Source: Bordetella avium
GTDB taxonomy: Bacteria > Pseudomonadota > Gammaproteobacteria > Burkholderiales > Burkholderiaceae_B
Assembly (NCBI RefSeq): GCF_034424645.1
Contig: NZ_CP139969.1
Location: 3,286,001 to 3,350,000, forward strand
Length of the DNA: 64,000 nt
Reading direction: 5' to 3'
The stretch's first letter is position 1. Each line of letters starts with the position of its first letter. The notes beneath the pieces were generated by a model. The model made no database searches and was not told the origin of the DNA. It saw only the letters and a list, made by a program, of their open reading frames with translations. The translations under genes were made by a program, and so were the position numbers. Shown here piece after piece: positions 53,876-62,572 of this stretch.

Positions 53876-55720
53876 TTAGCCCTGAGTAAGCACTTCCTGG
53901 AGCCGCTGCTCCAGCGTGGCTTTGATCGCCTTGGCGTAGTAATCGAACAGCGCGTCGTTAGTGAGGTAAGGCGTCATGATGGCCGCACGCAGCAGCGTGA
54001 CCGACTTGACCGCCTTCCATTCCGACTCCGAGAAGCCCATGGACTTGACGAAAGGCAGAGGGCTGTCGCCGTAGTCATCTGTCGAGAAGGCCGTATGCGA
54101 AGTGAGGAAACGATTGTTGAAGTCGTTGCCATTCAGGTATGACGAGTAGTTGAATACCGTTTCGTTGAGCTGATTGGTCGCGGCCAGGCTTTGTTCCCCT
54201 TCGACCTTGAACACCCAATCCACCATATTGAAGTCGGGATGATTGAGCGGGTGCGCCTTGACCACCTTGTCGCCAAATTTGAACTCCAGCGTGGCGAGAA
54301 AGGCTCTGAAACGCTGGGCAGCTTCGATCGATGCGCCCACCAGACGGCCGTAGCCGCTTACGTTCAGCGGCACGCAGCGGTGCGCAGCCCAAACCGCCGC
54401 AGCCGTGGCGCCCGCCCGTGACCCTTCCAGCGTAAAGGCGCCAAGCATGTCGGGCGCCTGGATGCCTTTCTCAAACACATAAGGCGCGAAATAGGAAATG
54501 ATGTTGCGCATCGCCTTGTGCTTGATGGCGATGCCGCCTGCCGCATACGGCACATAACCCATTTTGTGCGGGTCTACCGTCACAGACTCCACGTCCTTGA
54601 TGGCTTTGTAGCCCTTATAGACCGACTCCGAAATCTGCACGTCATAGTTGAAAACATGATGCTGTTTCAGCAGCGCAGGGAGGTCTGCATAATCGACGAA
54701 GCTGCCGTCCTCCTTGATAAAGAGCGAACGGCCGTAGCCGCCGTAAGCGGCATCGCAATGGATGTAGAAATAGATGCCTTCGGCCTTCAGCTTCTCGCGC
54801 AGCGCCACAATTTTGTCGAGCTCGTCGACCGCACCCTCTTCGGTCGTGCCGATCACCGCGACCACGCCCAGAATCGGTGTGCCTGCCGCGGCGAGGTCGC
54901 GGATGGTCTTCTCCAACACCGTAACGTTCTGGCGGTAATCAGTCTGCACGGGAATCTGCACAACCTGATCCAGGCCAACGCCGATGATGTCTGCGGCCTT
55001 GACCCAGGAGTAATGCTTGGTCTGCGGAACGAGCCACTTGCCGAGCTTGGGCAGGTCCCGGCCGCTGCGGGACGACGCCGCCTTGACCTGGTCATACTCC
55101 TCGGGTGTCAGCGTGGCGCAGATATCCAGGATCTCCTCGACCGACATATTGAGCAACTGCCACTCGCTCTTGCCCGCCACCCTGGCCGGCAGCACGCGCT
55201 TGAGCGCCAGCGGGATGGACTTCACGCAGCGCGCATACCAAATGCCCTCCAAGTTGGCGATGGAGCCGTCCGCCGAGATATGGCCCCAGCCCTGGTCGAA
55301 ACCGAAGAGCTTGGCGAAATCCGCGCCGATCTCGGCTTCCATGGCGGAGGTGGCCATCGATGCTTCGAGCGCCACATTGTTCGGATTCCACAGCATGACG
55401 AAGCTGTAGGCGGCGATCGCTGGCAGCAAGGTTTCGGAATTCATCTGCCCCCAATAACGGCCTGCGCTATTCCAGGGTACCGAGCCGCCGCGCAGACGGC
55501 GCGAGAGTTCTTCCATGACCTCACCCATGCGGGCGTCCGTCGCGATAAAGCTGGGCGAGCGCTTTTCTGCATCGGTGATACCCGGCCTGTCATTGGGCAT
55601 ATAGTCCCGGCGCCAGCCGAGGTGATCCTGGATCAGCTGATTCAGAATATGCGTGAATCTTTCACCATTTTCTGCCTGATCGCCGATGAACAGAGCATGA
55701 ATGTTGGTATCCGTGGTCAT
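53876..55720 (-). CDS. tdc: PLP-dependent tyrosine decarboxylase-like protein
   Basis: 614 residues, the length of the bacterial tyrosine decarboxylases of lactobacilli and enterococci. Shared features are the start NIHALFIGDQAENGERFTHIL, HLGWRRDYMP, SAGRYWGQMNSETL, HISADGSIANLEG, KWLVPQTKHYSWVKAADIIG, the PLP lysine in TVDPHKMGYVPYAAGG, and LNVSGYGRLVGASIE. It would convert tyrosine (or a related amino acid) to its amine and CO2, consuming a proton. Start 55720 (MTTDTNIH) was chosen by homology; the upstream extension is unconserved. The decarboxylase and antiporter together suggest acid resistance or energy gain. Confidence 0.88.
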   Translation of the reverse strand: MTTDTNIHALFIGDQAENGERFTHILNQLIQDHLGWRRDYMPNDRPGITDAEKRSPSFIATDARMGEVMEELSRRLRGGSVPWNSAGRYWGQMNSETLLPAIAAYSFVMLWNPNNVALEASMATSAMEAEIGADFAKLFGFDQGWGHISADGSIANLEGIWYARCVKSIPLALKRVLPARVAGKSEWQLLNMSVEEILDICATLTPEEYDQVKAASSRSGRDLPKLGKWLVPQTKHYSWVKAADIIGVGLDQVVQIPVQTDYRQNVTVLEKTIRDLAAAGTPILGVVAVIGTTEEGAVDELDKIVALREKLKAEGIYFYIHCDAAYGGYGRSLFIKEDGSFVDYADLPALLKQHHVFNYDVQISESVYKGYKAIKDVESVTVDPHKMGYVPYAAGGIAIKHKAMRNIISYFAPYVFEKGIQAPDMLGAFTLEGSRAGATAAAVWAAHRCVPLNVSGYGRLVGASIEAAQRFRAFLATLEFKFGDKVVKAHPLNHPDFNMVDWVFKVEGEQSLAATNQLNETVFNYSSYLNGNDFNNRFLTSHTAFSTDDYGDSPLPFVKSMGFSESEWKAVKSVTLLRAAIMTPYLTNDALFDYYAKAIKATLEQRLQEVLTQG

Positions 55721-55863
55721 AACCCCTTCCCTTTGCTGACGCCCGCAGGCAATACGGTGAGATATACAAAAGTCGGCATTTGCGTTTTTTTGCTTACATT
55801 CAAAACCATCAATCAACGAGCCCGTGAGAATGACCTGACCATACCGGCCATAAGCGTCATTGA

Positions 55864-55883
55864 TTTTTAGTTCAAGTCAGATT
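55864..55883 (+). repeat. 20-bp direct repeat, copy 1
   Basis: TTTTTAGTTCAAGTCAGATT, identical to 55999-56018, upstream of the tyrosine-decarboxylase-like gene. Spacing from start to start is 135 bases. Confidence 0.85.
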
Positions 55884-55998
55884 GAAAGCGAAAAATATCC
55901 AATGTGCCATTTATTTAAAATCATCATCGTTTTTATAAATCTAGAAACAGAGGGGTCACTGTATAGGCTATTGCTATTAATAAAAATGATTAACGGTA

Positions 55999-56018
55999 TT
56001 TTTAGTTCAAGTCAGATT
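55999..56018 (+). repeat. 20-bp direct repeat, copy 2
   Basis: Exact second copy of the repeat at 55864-55883. The pair may be paired regulator sites for tdc or the trace of a small duplication or insertion. Confidence 0.85.
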
Positions 56019-56417
56019 TAAACCAGATAATCTGCAAAAAAACAGGGATAGGCAGTCACGATCTTTTTTAGACCGTGTTATGCCTGGCGCCGTGGGCGAT
56101 TTATTTTTTGGCCCTGTCGGTTCGGCCAGGCCTAGAACGCCGCTCCCTGTGCGGCATGTCGCACCTTGCCAGCGTGCTTGTCGCGGCGGATGGCGATGAC
56201 GCTGAGTCGCGTAAGCGCTACGGGGAGGCCCTGCGCCGCGTGTGGGCTGCATGCGCCCAACACAGCCCGCCTTTGGATGCCTTCTTGCTGACGCCCCACA
56301 GCCCCCTTCTCTTTATCCGCAATTTCTTCGCGCATCCGCTGCGCGGCGGCATGGCTGAGATTATTTATCTGCGCTGTTAAGCCTGTTAATTTCTGATCTC
56401 AACTGTTCAAATATCCC

Positions 56418-56801
56418 ATGATTAATCATCGATACCTTCTTGCTTCTTTGGCTTTTTCCCCGCTCACCGGACTACCTATGGCGGCCCATGCTCATGTCGA
56501 TGCCGATGTTCAGGTGGCGCATTATCACTGTGATGCGGGCAGGCCTTTCCGGGTGGTTTATGAGTTTGATCATCCGCGGCCCGAAGCCCATATGCATATT
56601 CATGGACGGGCGGAAAAACTGGTTTACGAGGATGGCGGGTTCAGCAATGCGCGTTACACCTTGCAGGGCAAGGTGAACCGCGCCAACGTGGCAAAGACCG
56701 GTGTGTTTCTGTTCGAGCACACGCGCGAGAAGTTCAATGGCAAGTGGCAGTCTGTCGATCTCATGCTTGGCAAGAACTGCATGCCAGCCAAGCGCCCCTA
56801 A
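56418..56801 (+). CDS. Small periplasmic His-rich protein (lysozyme-inhibitor-like fold possible)
   Basis: 127 residues. A signal peptide ends near AAHAHVDAD. The mature part has VAHYHCDAGRPFRVVYEF, the His-rich EAHMHIHGRAEKL, and a final Cys in LMLGKNC. Two cysteines at the beginning and end of a short beta-rich domain, with YHC at the front, resemble MliC-type lysozyme inhibitors, but I am not certain. The histidines could also bind metal. Confidence 0.65.
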   Translation: MINHRYLLASLAFSPLTGLPMAAHAHVDADVQVAHYHCDAGRPFRVVYEFDHPRPEAHMHIHGRAEKLVYEDGGFSNARYTLQGKVNRANVAKTGVFLFEHTREKFNGKWQSVDLMLGKNCMPAKRP

Positions 56802-56927
56802 TGCCGGGCTGCCGCACCGCGTAAGCGGGCTTGTTAGTGGGGAAACAGCCTGGGGCTTCGCCGCCATCACAAGCCTGAAACATGACTGTGCTCTGCTATC
56901 GCCCGAGCCTGTCAATCCTGTTTCGCT

Positions 56928-57353
56928 ATGCGCTTCGCCCTTCCCGTTTTTCCCGCTCCCCTTGCCGTTCAGGTTCTAGCCGCCTGCGCACTGGGCGTCT
57001 GGGGTGCGATTTTGCTGGCCCCGGCCCCAGGCGCCATGCCTGCGCCCCTGGCCGCCGCACCACCGCCAGCCGCCGACAATCAGGCGGTGGCGCGCTGGTT
57101 CGGCCGCGACGAAGCCCTGACTAGCGATGTGAAAATCCTGGGCGTCATCGCCGCCGGGCGGCATGGTTCGGCCGTGCTGAGCATCGACGGCGGGCCGCCG
57201 ACTGCCTACCGGGTCGGCAATGCGCTGCCCGGCGCGCTGGTGCTGCGCGACATCGGCGCAGACAGGGTGGTGCTGGATCAGCGCGGACGCGAAATGCAGC
57301 TGCGCACGCCGTCCCGTGAGGCCGCGCCGGCTGGCATCGTGCCGCTGCCTTGA
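56928..57353 (+). CDS. gspC: Type II secretion protein C (GspC-like, short)
   Basis: 141 residues: an N-terminal membrane anchor (PLAVQVLAACALGVWGAILL) then a homology-region domain with ARWFGRDE, DVKILGVIAAGRHGSAVLSIDG and AYRVGNALPGALVLRDIGADRVVLDQRG. GspC links the outer-membrane secretin GspD to the inner-membrane platform. It has no PDZ or coiled-coil extension, as in short GspC forms. It is the first of a run of gsp genes. Confidence 0.85.
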   Translation: MRFALPVFPAPLAVQVLAACALGVWGAILLAPAPGAMPAPLAAAPPPAADNQAVARWFGRDEALTSDVKILGVIAAGRHGSAVLSIDGGPPTAYRVGNALPGALVLRDIGADRVVLDQRGREMQLRTPSREAAPAGIVPLP

Positions 57354-57466
57354 GCAGCGCCCGCACAACGTCCAGCCGGTATTCGAGGCGTCCATAGGCC
57401 GCTTTAATATTTCTGCACTATTTCATTTCCATAATCCAGTTTTTCCCAAAAAAACTGAGATCTCGC

Positions 57467-57892
57467 GTGCGTCATCGTTCCCCTCTTTCCCTACAGCGCG
57501 GCCTGACCCTGATCGAAATGCTGGTGGTGATGGTCATCATCGGCGTGCTGGCCGCCCTGATCGTGCCCCGCGTGCTAGACCGCCCCGAACAGGCCCGCCA
57601 GGTGGCGGCGCGCCAGGACATCGCCGGCATCATGCAGGCGCTGAAGCTATACCGGCTGGACAACGGCCGCTATCCCAATACGGCTCAGGGTCTGCGCGCT
57701 CTGGTCGAAAAGCCCGATGGGGTCAGCGGCTGGCGCGGCTATCTGGACAAGCTGCCCATCGACCCCTGGGGCCAGCCCTATCAATACCTCAATCCAGGCG
57801 TCAAAGGCGAGGTTGACGTGTTCTCTTTCGGCGCGGACAACAAAGCCGGCGGCGAGGGCAATGATGCAGACATCGGCTCCTGGGCGCTCTGA
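57467..57892 (+). CDS. gspG: Type II secretion major pseudopilin
   Basis: 141 residues from a GTG start. The prepilin peptidase site is RG-LTLIEMLVVMVIIGVLAAL with Glu at position +5. It then has the typical QDIAGIMQALKLYRLDNGRYPNTAQGLRALVEKP in pattern, GGYLDK-like GYLDKLPIDPWGQPYQY, and the calcium-site end SFGADNKAGGEGNDADIGSW. It forms the shaft of the pseudopilus. Confidence 0.95.
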   Translation: MRHRSPLSLQRGLTLIEMLVVMVIIGVLAALIVPRVLDRPEQARQVAARQDIAGIMQALKLYRLDNGRYPNTAQGLRALVEKPDGVSGWRGYLDKLPIDPWGQPYQYLNPGVKGEVDVFSFGADNKAGGEGNDADIGSWAL

Positions 57893-58352
57893 GCGCGGCT
57901 TCACCCTGCTGGAAATGCTGGTGGTGCTGGTCATCGTGGGCATGACGGCCGGCATGGTGACGCTGGCGGTGCGGCCAGCCAGCGATGCCTTGCTCGAGGA
58001 CGCCCGCCGGCTGGAGCGCGCCTTCACCGTGGCCCAAGGCGAGGCCTTGAGCGATGGCCGTGCGATCCGTTGGCGCGCCAACAACGCGGGCTGGGCGTTC
58101 GAACGCGATGGCCGCGCTCTCACGCTGAGCGCTCAGGATGATCGTGTGCCGCCACCCGATGATTTCTCCACCGACGAACAATTGCGGCCGATGCGCTTTA
58201 CGGCCGCGCCCGTAAGCCTGCGCTTAGACCCCGAACGCACGCTGACTTTCAATACGGAATGGGTCGCGGCGCCCTTTGCGCTGGTCCTGGAAAGCGCCGG
58301 ACGGCGGGTGGAACTGCGGCGTGACCCGGCAGGCAACTATGACATCCGATAA
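57861..58352 (+). CDS. gspH: Type II secretion minor pseudopilin H
   Basis: 163 residues. Prepilin site RG-FTLLEMLVVLVIVGMTAGMVTLAV, followed by the GspH domain (RRLERAFTVAQGEALSDGRAIRWRA, GWAFERDGRAL). It begins inside the end of gspG (32-base overlap) and ends over the start of gspI, so translation is coupled. Confidence 0.9.
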   Translation: MMQTSAPGRSERGFTLLEMLVVLVIVGMTAGMVTLAVRPASDALLEDARRLERAFTVAQGEALSDGRAIRWRANNAGWAFERDGRALTLSAQDDRVPPPDDFSTDEQLRPMRFTAAPVSLRLDPERTLTFNTEWVAAPFALVLESAGRRVELRRDPAGNYDIR

Positions 58353-58722
58353 ATCGCGGCATCAACAAACCGGCTTCTCGCTGATCGAAGTGCTGGTGGC
58401 GCTAGCCATCATTGCCATCGCCTTGACCGCCGCATTGCGGGCGACCGGCCTGATGGCCGCCAACCATCGCGCCTTGCACAATAAAACGCTGGCCCTGCTA
58501 TCGGCGCAAAACGCGCTGACACAGCTCAGGCTGGAGCCCGTGCTGCCCCGGGCAGGCAAGCAGACGTCGGCTTGCCCGCAGGGTGGCCTGCCCATGCGCT
58601 GTGAAGTCACGATCGCCAACTCGCTCAACCGCAGTTTCCGCCAGGCCAGCGTGCGGGTGCTTGGCAATGATGGCGCGGGCGTGCTCATCCAATTGGATGG
58701 CTTGATTTCCCGTATCCGATGA
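58339..58722 (+). CDS. gspI: Type II secretion minor pseudopilin I
   Basis: 127 residues. Prepilin site TG-FSLIEVLVALAIIAIALTAAL, followed by the GspI pattern LAANH-like LMAANHRALHNKTLALLSAQNALTQLRLE. It overlaps gspH by 14 bases and gspJ by 4. It forms the pseudopilus tip with GspJ and GspK. Confidence 0.9.
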   Translation: MTSDKSRHQQTGFSLIEVLVALAIIAIALTAALRATGLMAANHRALHNKTLALLSAQNALTQLRLEPVLPRAGKQTSACPQGGLPMRCEVTIANSLNRSFRQASVRVLGNDGAGVLIQLDGLISRIR

Positions 58723-59327
58723 ACGCGTCCCCTCACCGCCGCCAGCTCGCGCAGCAAGGCTTCACGCTAATCGAAGTGTTGGTGGCGATTTCATTGATGG
58801 CCCTGGTCAGCGTGATGGCCTGGCGCGGCCTGCGACAGGTGGCCGACGCGCGCGAGCGCATCGATAGCCAATCGGCCGACACCGATCAGGTCATGCGCGC
58901 CATCGGCCAGCTCTCGCGCGACGTGGAGCTGGCCTATACCGGGCCCGCTTTCGATCCGCCCACCACGGAGGAGATCACCCTCACGAATGGCATCCGCCTG
59001 AACACGCGCCAGCTCGGCCAGCCAGTACTGGAGATTGTGCGTCCCGACCCCGATGGCGCGGGCCTGTGGCAGCGGGTGCAATGGCGGGTGGATGGCCAAG
59101 GGCTTTGGCGGGCGACGGGCATGGCCGCTGCCCGCATGCCCCTGCCGCAAGCGGATCAGCGCGTGCTGCTGTTGCCGGGCATCACCTCGCTCTCGCTGCG
59201 GGCCTGGGTGCCGGGCGCCGGTTGGGTGCCGACCGCGCGCGCGCCGGGCTCGGCGCCCGAGGGCCTGGAACTGGCGTTGGAGCGCGGCCCGCAGCAGCGC
59301 TACACCGCCTTGGTGGAGCTGCCATGA
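58719..59327 (+). CDS. gspJ: Type II secretion minor pseudopilin J
   Basis: 202 residues. Prepilin site QG-FTLIEVLVAISLMALVSVMAWRGL, then RAIGQLSRDVELAYTGPAF and a C-terminal RAWVPGAGWV segment typical of GspJ. It overlaps both neighbours by ATGA junctions. Confidence 0.9.
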   Translation: MNASPHRRQLAQQGFTLIEVLVAISLMALVSVMAWRGLRQVADARERIDSQSADTDQVMRAIGQLSRDVELAYTGPAFDPPTTEEITLTNGIRLNTRQLGQPVLEIVRPDPDGAGLWQRVQWRVDGQGLWRATGMAAARMPLPQADQRVLLLPGITSLSLRAWVPGAGWVPTARAPGSAPEGLELALERGPQQRYTALVELP

Positions 59328-60261
59328 CGGGACAACGCAGGCAAGCGCTAGCGCGCCAGCGTGGCACGGCGGTCATCATGGCCCTGATCGTCGTCGCGGT
59401 TGTCGCCGCGCTGGCGACCAGCCTCTTTCAGCGCCAAACCGCCAGCACACGCCAATTCGAGAATGCGCTGTCTGGGATACAGGCCCGCCAGTTTCTGAAG
59501 GGCGGCACGGATTGGGCCCGTCTGATCCTGCGCGACCACGGCCGTCAGAACCGCATCACCACGCCCGATCAAGTCTGGGCGACACCCGTCATGGATACGC
59601 GTATCGAGCGGCCAGGGGATGAGCGGGTGGCGGTGTTTTCCGGCCGTCTTGAGGACGAGCAGGGCAAATTCAATTTGTATACCCTGGCCCGCAATGGCGC
59701 ACCGCAGTCCGAACAACAAAAGGTATTGGCGCGGCTGCTGCAATTGCAGCAACTGCCGGAATCACTCGCCGACACCCTGCTGGAGGCCATCGCGGCCGCT
59801 CAGGCGCCCGCCGCCCTAGCCAGCAACACAGGCAATCCCGATCTCCAGGCGCCCTTGCCCAGAGGGGTGGCCGAACTGGCGGCGTGGCTGCGCCTGCCGC
59901 CGTCGGCCCGTGCTGCGCTGACGCGCACGATGACCCTCTTGCCCGCCGCCGTCAGCGTTAACGTCAACACCGCGCCGCCCGAGGTCATCGCCGCGCTGAT
60001 ACCCGGCCTGTCGCTGTCTCAGGCGCGCTCGATCACCGGCGAGCGTGACCGGGGAAACGGGTTCAACAACAGCGCAGACTTCAGCAACCGCCTGGCGGCC
60101 TTCGGCGTCAACGAGGGCATCCCCCCGTCGTGACCCACAGCAATTGGTATCTGGCCAGCGGAACACTGGTCTACGAACGCGCGCGGGTTGGCATGCAGGC
60201 CCTGTTGCACAGTGCCTCGCCCGCGGCGCCAAAGACGCAATGGATAAGAGAGTTGCAATGA
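59324..60261 (+). pseudogene. gspK: Type II secretion pseudopilin K with C-terminal frameshift
   Basis: The main frame (59324-60133, 269 residues) has the GspK leader RG-TAVIMALIVVAVVAALATSL without Glu at +5, as expected, EDEQGKFNLYTLARNG, and the helix-hairpin-helix-like VNVNTAPPEVIAALIPGLSLSQA. It stops right after a run of six C (60122-60128). Reading on with one added C gives the missing family end: THSNWYLASGTLVYERARVGM to a stop at 60261, which overlaps the gspL start by 4 bases. So one C has been lost, or the site slips. The main product lacks about 45 C-terminal residues. Confidence 0.85.
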
Positions 60262-61232
60262 AAAACATGCTGCGCGTGGCCTTGCCGCCGCTGGCGGCGC
60301 TGCGCGCCGACACCCTGCTGCCTTATGCCTGGCATGACCGGCGGGGCGGCTTGCGCCAGGGAGAGAGCACCGCGCAGGCGCTGGCCACCGCCTTTCGCCG
60401 GGCCCCGGCAGAGCTGGTGATGCATCCCGACGACATCATCACGACAGTCATCGGCGTGCCGCCGCTGGGCCGTGCCCGGCAGGCGGCGGTGGTGCGCGGC
60501 GCTCTCGAACCGCTGGTGCTAGGCGATCTGAATGAAGTCGCGATCGGCTATGCCGATACGGGTGCCGATGGGCAGGTAGAGGTCGCCTGGACGCCGCGCC
60601 CGGCGCTGGAGCAAGCCTGCGCCCTCCTGGCCGGCCAGGGCATGCGGCTGCGCGCCATTATTCCGCCCTCGGCGCTGGGCGAGGGCCAAGCCCTGCAAGC
60701 GCGCGGCGACCCGCGCTGGCGGGCGCCCTCCCCCGGCTGGTCCCTAGAGCTGCCCCGCCAGGCAGGCCATACGGTCTCCCAATGGCGCAGCCCGCTGCAA
60801 TGGACGGCCGCCGCTGCGCTCTTGTGGCTGATCGGCCTCAATCTCTATGCCAGCCACCTGGACGCCGAGGCCCGCGCCCTGCGCGCCCGCATGACGCAAC
60901 GCGTGCAGCAGAGCTTTAATCTGCCAGTGGTGCTTGATCCCTTGCGTCAGGCGCAGCAGGGCCTGGCCGCCCTGGGCAGCGGCCAGGCCAATTCCCATGA
61001 TTTTCTGTCACTGGCACGTGATGTTGCACGCTTGCCCCTGCCGACCGACGACAGGGTCAAGCAACTCCATTACGCCGATCAGGCGCTGACCCTGCAACTC
61101 TTTGCAGAAGAAGATGCCGCCAGGCAACTGGCGGTCACCCCAAAGCTGATTCAGCAGGCCGCCTCGCTTGGCCTCAAGCTGGAACAGCAGGAAAAGACAC
61201 CGACCTGGCGCATCACGCGTAACTCACCATGA
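60258..61232 (+). CDS. gspL: Type II secretion protein L
   Basis: 324 residues: a cytoplasmic N-terminal actin-like domain, one membrane helix (WTAAAALLWLIGLNLYASHL, about residues 178-197) and a periplasmic ferredoxin-like domain. It connects the ATPase GspE to GspM. ATG 60258 was chosen because it overlaps the restored gspK stop by 4 bases; the frame is open further upstream inside gspK. Confidence 0.85.
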   Translation: MKNMLRVALPPLAALRADTLLPYAWHDRRGGLRQGESTAQALATAFRRAPAELVMHPDDIITTVIGVPPLGRARQAAVVRGALEPLVLGDLNEVAIGYADTGADGQVEVAWTPRPALEQACALLAGQGMRLRAIIPPSALGEGQALQARGDPRWRAPSPGWSLELPRQAGHTVSQWRSPLQWTAAAALLWLIGLNLYASHLDAEARALRARMTQRVQQSFNLPVVLDPLRQAQQGLAALGSGQANSHDFLSLARDVARLPLPTDDRVKQLHYADQALTLQLFAEEDAARQLAVTPKLIQQAASLGLKLEQQEKTPTWRITRNSP

Positions 61233-61789
61233 AGCGATTGACTCAATACTGGCTGAAGCTGAGCCAATACGCCGCACCGCAGCTCCATACGCTACGCGCC
61301 CGCCATGCGGCGCTCAGCCTGCGTGAACGCCGTCTGCTGCTGGTCGTCAGCGCGATTTTGGCCGCTGCGGTGATCTTTCTGGGTTTTATTGAACCCCCGC
61401 TGGCCAAACTGGCTCGCCTGCGCACCGATCTGCCCAGCCTGCGCATCCAGGCGGCGGCCGTGGATGATCTGGCCGCTCGGGCCAGCGCGCTGTCGCGCCG
61501 CGCCCAGGTCCGCGCAGAGCTGCCGACCCCTTCCGATCTGAGCGGCAGCCTGATCCGCGCCGGGTTGCCGGCAGACCACTGGACACTCACGCAGGAGGAC
61601 GCCGTTTATGTGCTGACGCTGAACGATGTGCCGGCGCAGCGGCTGCTTGATTGGCTGGAAACCAGCGCCCGGGATTGGGGGCTGCTTGCTCGGCAGGCCG
61701 AACTGGCCCGTGCGCTCAACCCCAATGGCAGACCCCTGCCTGGCCTGGTCAATGCCAGCCTGCGGCTGGCATTGACCCAGGGAAACTAA
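61229..61789 (+). CDS. gspM: Type II secretion protein M
   Basis: 186 residues: a short cytoplasmic N-terminus with RHAALSLRERRLLLVVSAIL, the membrane helix to about residue 50, and a small periplasmic domain. It starts on an ATGA overlap with gspL. GspM stabilises GspL in the inner membrane. Confidence 0.85.
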   Translation: MKRLTQYWLKLSQYAAPQLHTLRARHAALSLRERRLLLVVSAILAAAVIFLGFIEPPLAKLARLRTDLPSLRIQAAAVDDLAARASALSRRAQVRAELPTPSDLSGSLIRAGLPADHWTLTQEDAVYVLTLNDVPAQRLLDWLETSARDWGLLARQAELARALNPNGRPLPGLVNASLRLALTQGN

Positions 61790-61790
61790 G

Positions 61791-62552
61791 ATGCGAGGCC
61801 TCAATAGCAAGTCTCTGCTGGCCGCGATGGGGCTGGTCTTGTGCGCCCTGATCGCCGGGCTGACTGTGCTGCCTGCACGCTGGCTGCTCCTGATCTCGCC
61901 GGCCGGCGCGCCCATCGGCCTGGCCGATGCCCAGGGCAGCCTGTGGGAAGGCCGGGCCTGGATCGCGCTGGGACCGCCCGATTCGCGCCGCCTGCTGCCC
62001 GAGCCCCTGCAATGGCGCGTGCGCTGGGCACGTCTGGATATCGAGGCCACCCATCCCTGGCTGCAAGGCCCGCTTGTCATCGCACCGCGTCTGGACGGTA
62101 TAAAAATCAGTGCGCAGGGGCTGCGCGCGCCCGCCGCCGCGATGGCGGCGCTAGGCGCGCCCTGGAACACCCTGAGTCCGGGCGGCCTGCTGGACATGCG
62201 CTGGCAGGCGCTGACCTTGGGCCGTCCCATGAGCGGCCCAGTCGCGCAGATCCGCTGGCAGGACGCCAGCACCGCCCTCTCACCTCTGCCGCGCATCGGC
62301 GCTTATGTCATGCGCATACAGGGCAATGGCAAGGACCTGACGCTAGCACTCTCGACGGAAAGCGGCGTCTTACAGGCCGACGGTCAAGGCATTGCGAATC
62401 AACATGGCGTACGCTTCGCCGGCCGTCTCAGCTATGCGGCCAACACTGACGCGGCACAGCGGCGCGCGCTCGATGGGCTACTGGCGATGATAGGCCCGCG
62501 CCAAGGCGATACGGTAAGCTTCGGCACGCCGGGCGCGGCCATGGCGCCATGA
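61791..62552 (+). CDS. gspN: Type II secretion protein N
   Basis: 253 residues, with an N-terminal membrane anchor (SLLAAMGLVLCALIAGLTVL) and a beta-rich periplasmic domain with SPAGAPIGLADAQGSLWEGRAWIAL in pattern, the GspN layout. GspN is an optional component of some type II systems. It follows gspM by one base and is the last gene before convergent gspE. Confidence 0.85.
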   Translation: MRGLNSKSLLAAMGLVLCALIAGLTVLPARWLLLISPAGAPIGLADAQGSLWEGRAWIALGPPDSRRLLPEPLQWRVRWARLDIEATHPWLQGPLVIAPRLDGIKISAQGLRAPAAAMAALGAPWNTLSPGGLLDMRWQALTLGRPMSGPVAQIRWQDASTALSPLPRIGAYVMRIQGNGKDLTLALSTESGVLQADGQGIANQHGVRFAGRLSYAANTDAAQRRALDGLLAMIGPRQGDTVSFGTPGAAMAP

Positions 62553-62572
62553 AACCTGGCCGCCGGCCTGTT

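Larger units (their letters stand above)
55721..56417. other. AT-rich control region and unassigned stretch upstream of tdc
   Basis: About 700 bases. 55860-56040 is markedly AT-rich and holds two copies of a 20-bp repeat. An open frame on the plus strand (56075-56380, 101 codons) has no recognisable motif, no good ribosome site and an opposing frame of similar quality, so I do not call it a gene. Confidence 0.4.

Noticed and set aside
56075..56380. 101-codon plus-strand frame and opposing minus-strand frames
   Set aside because: No motif, no ribosome site and similar open frames on both strands. Not supportable as genes.
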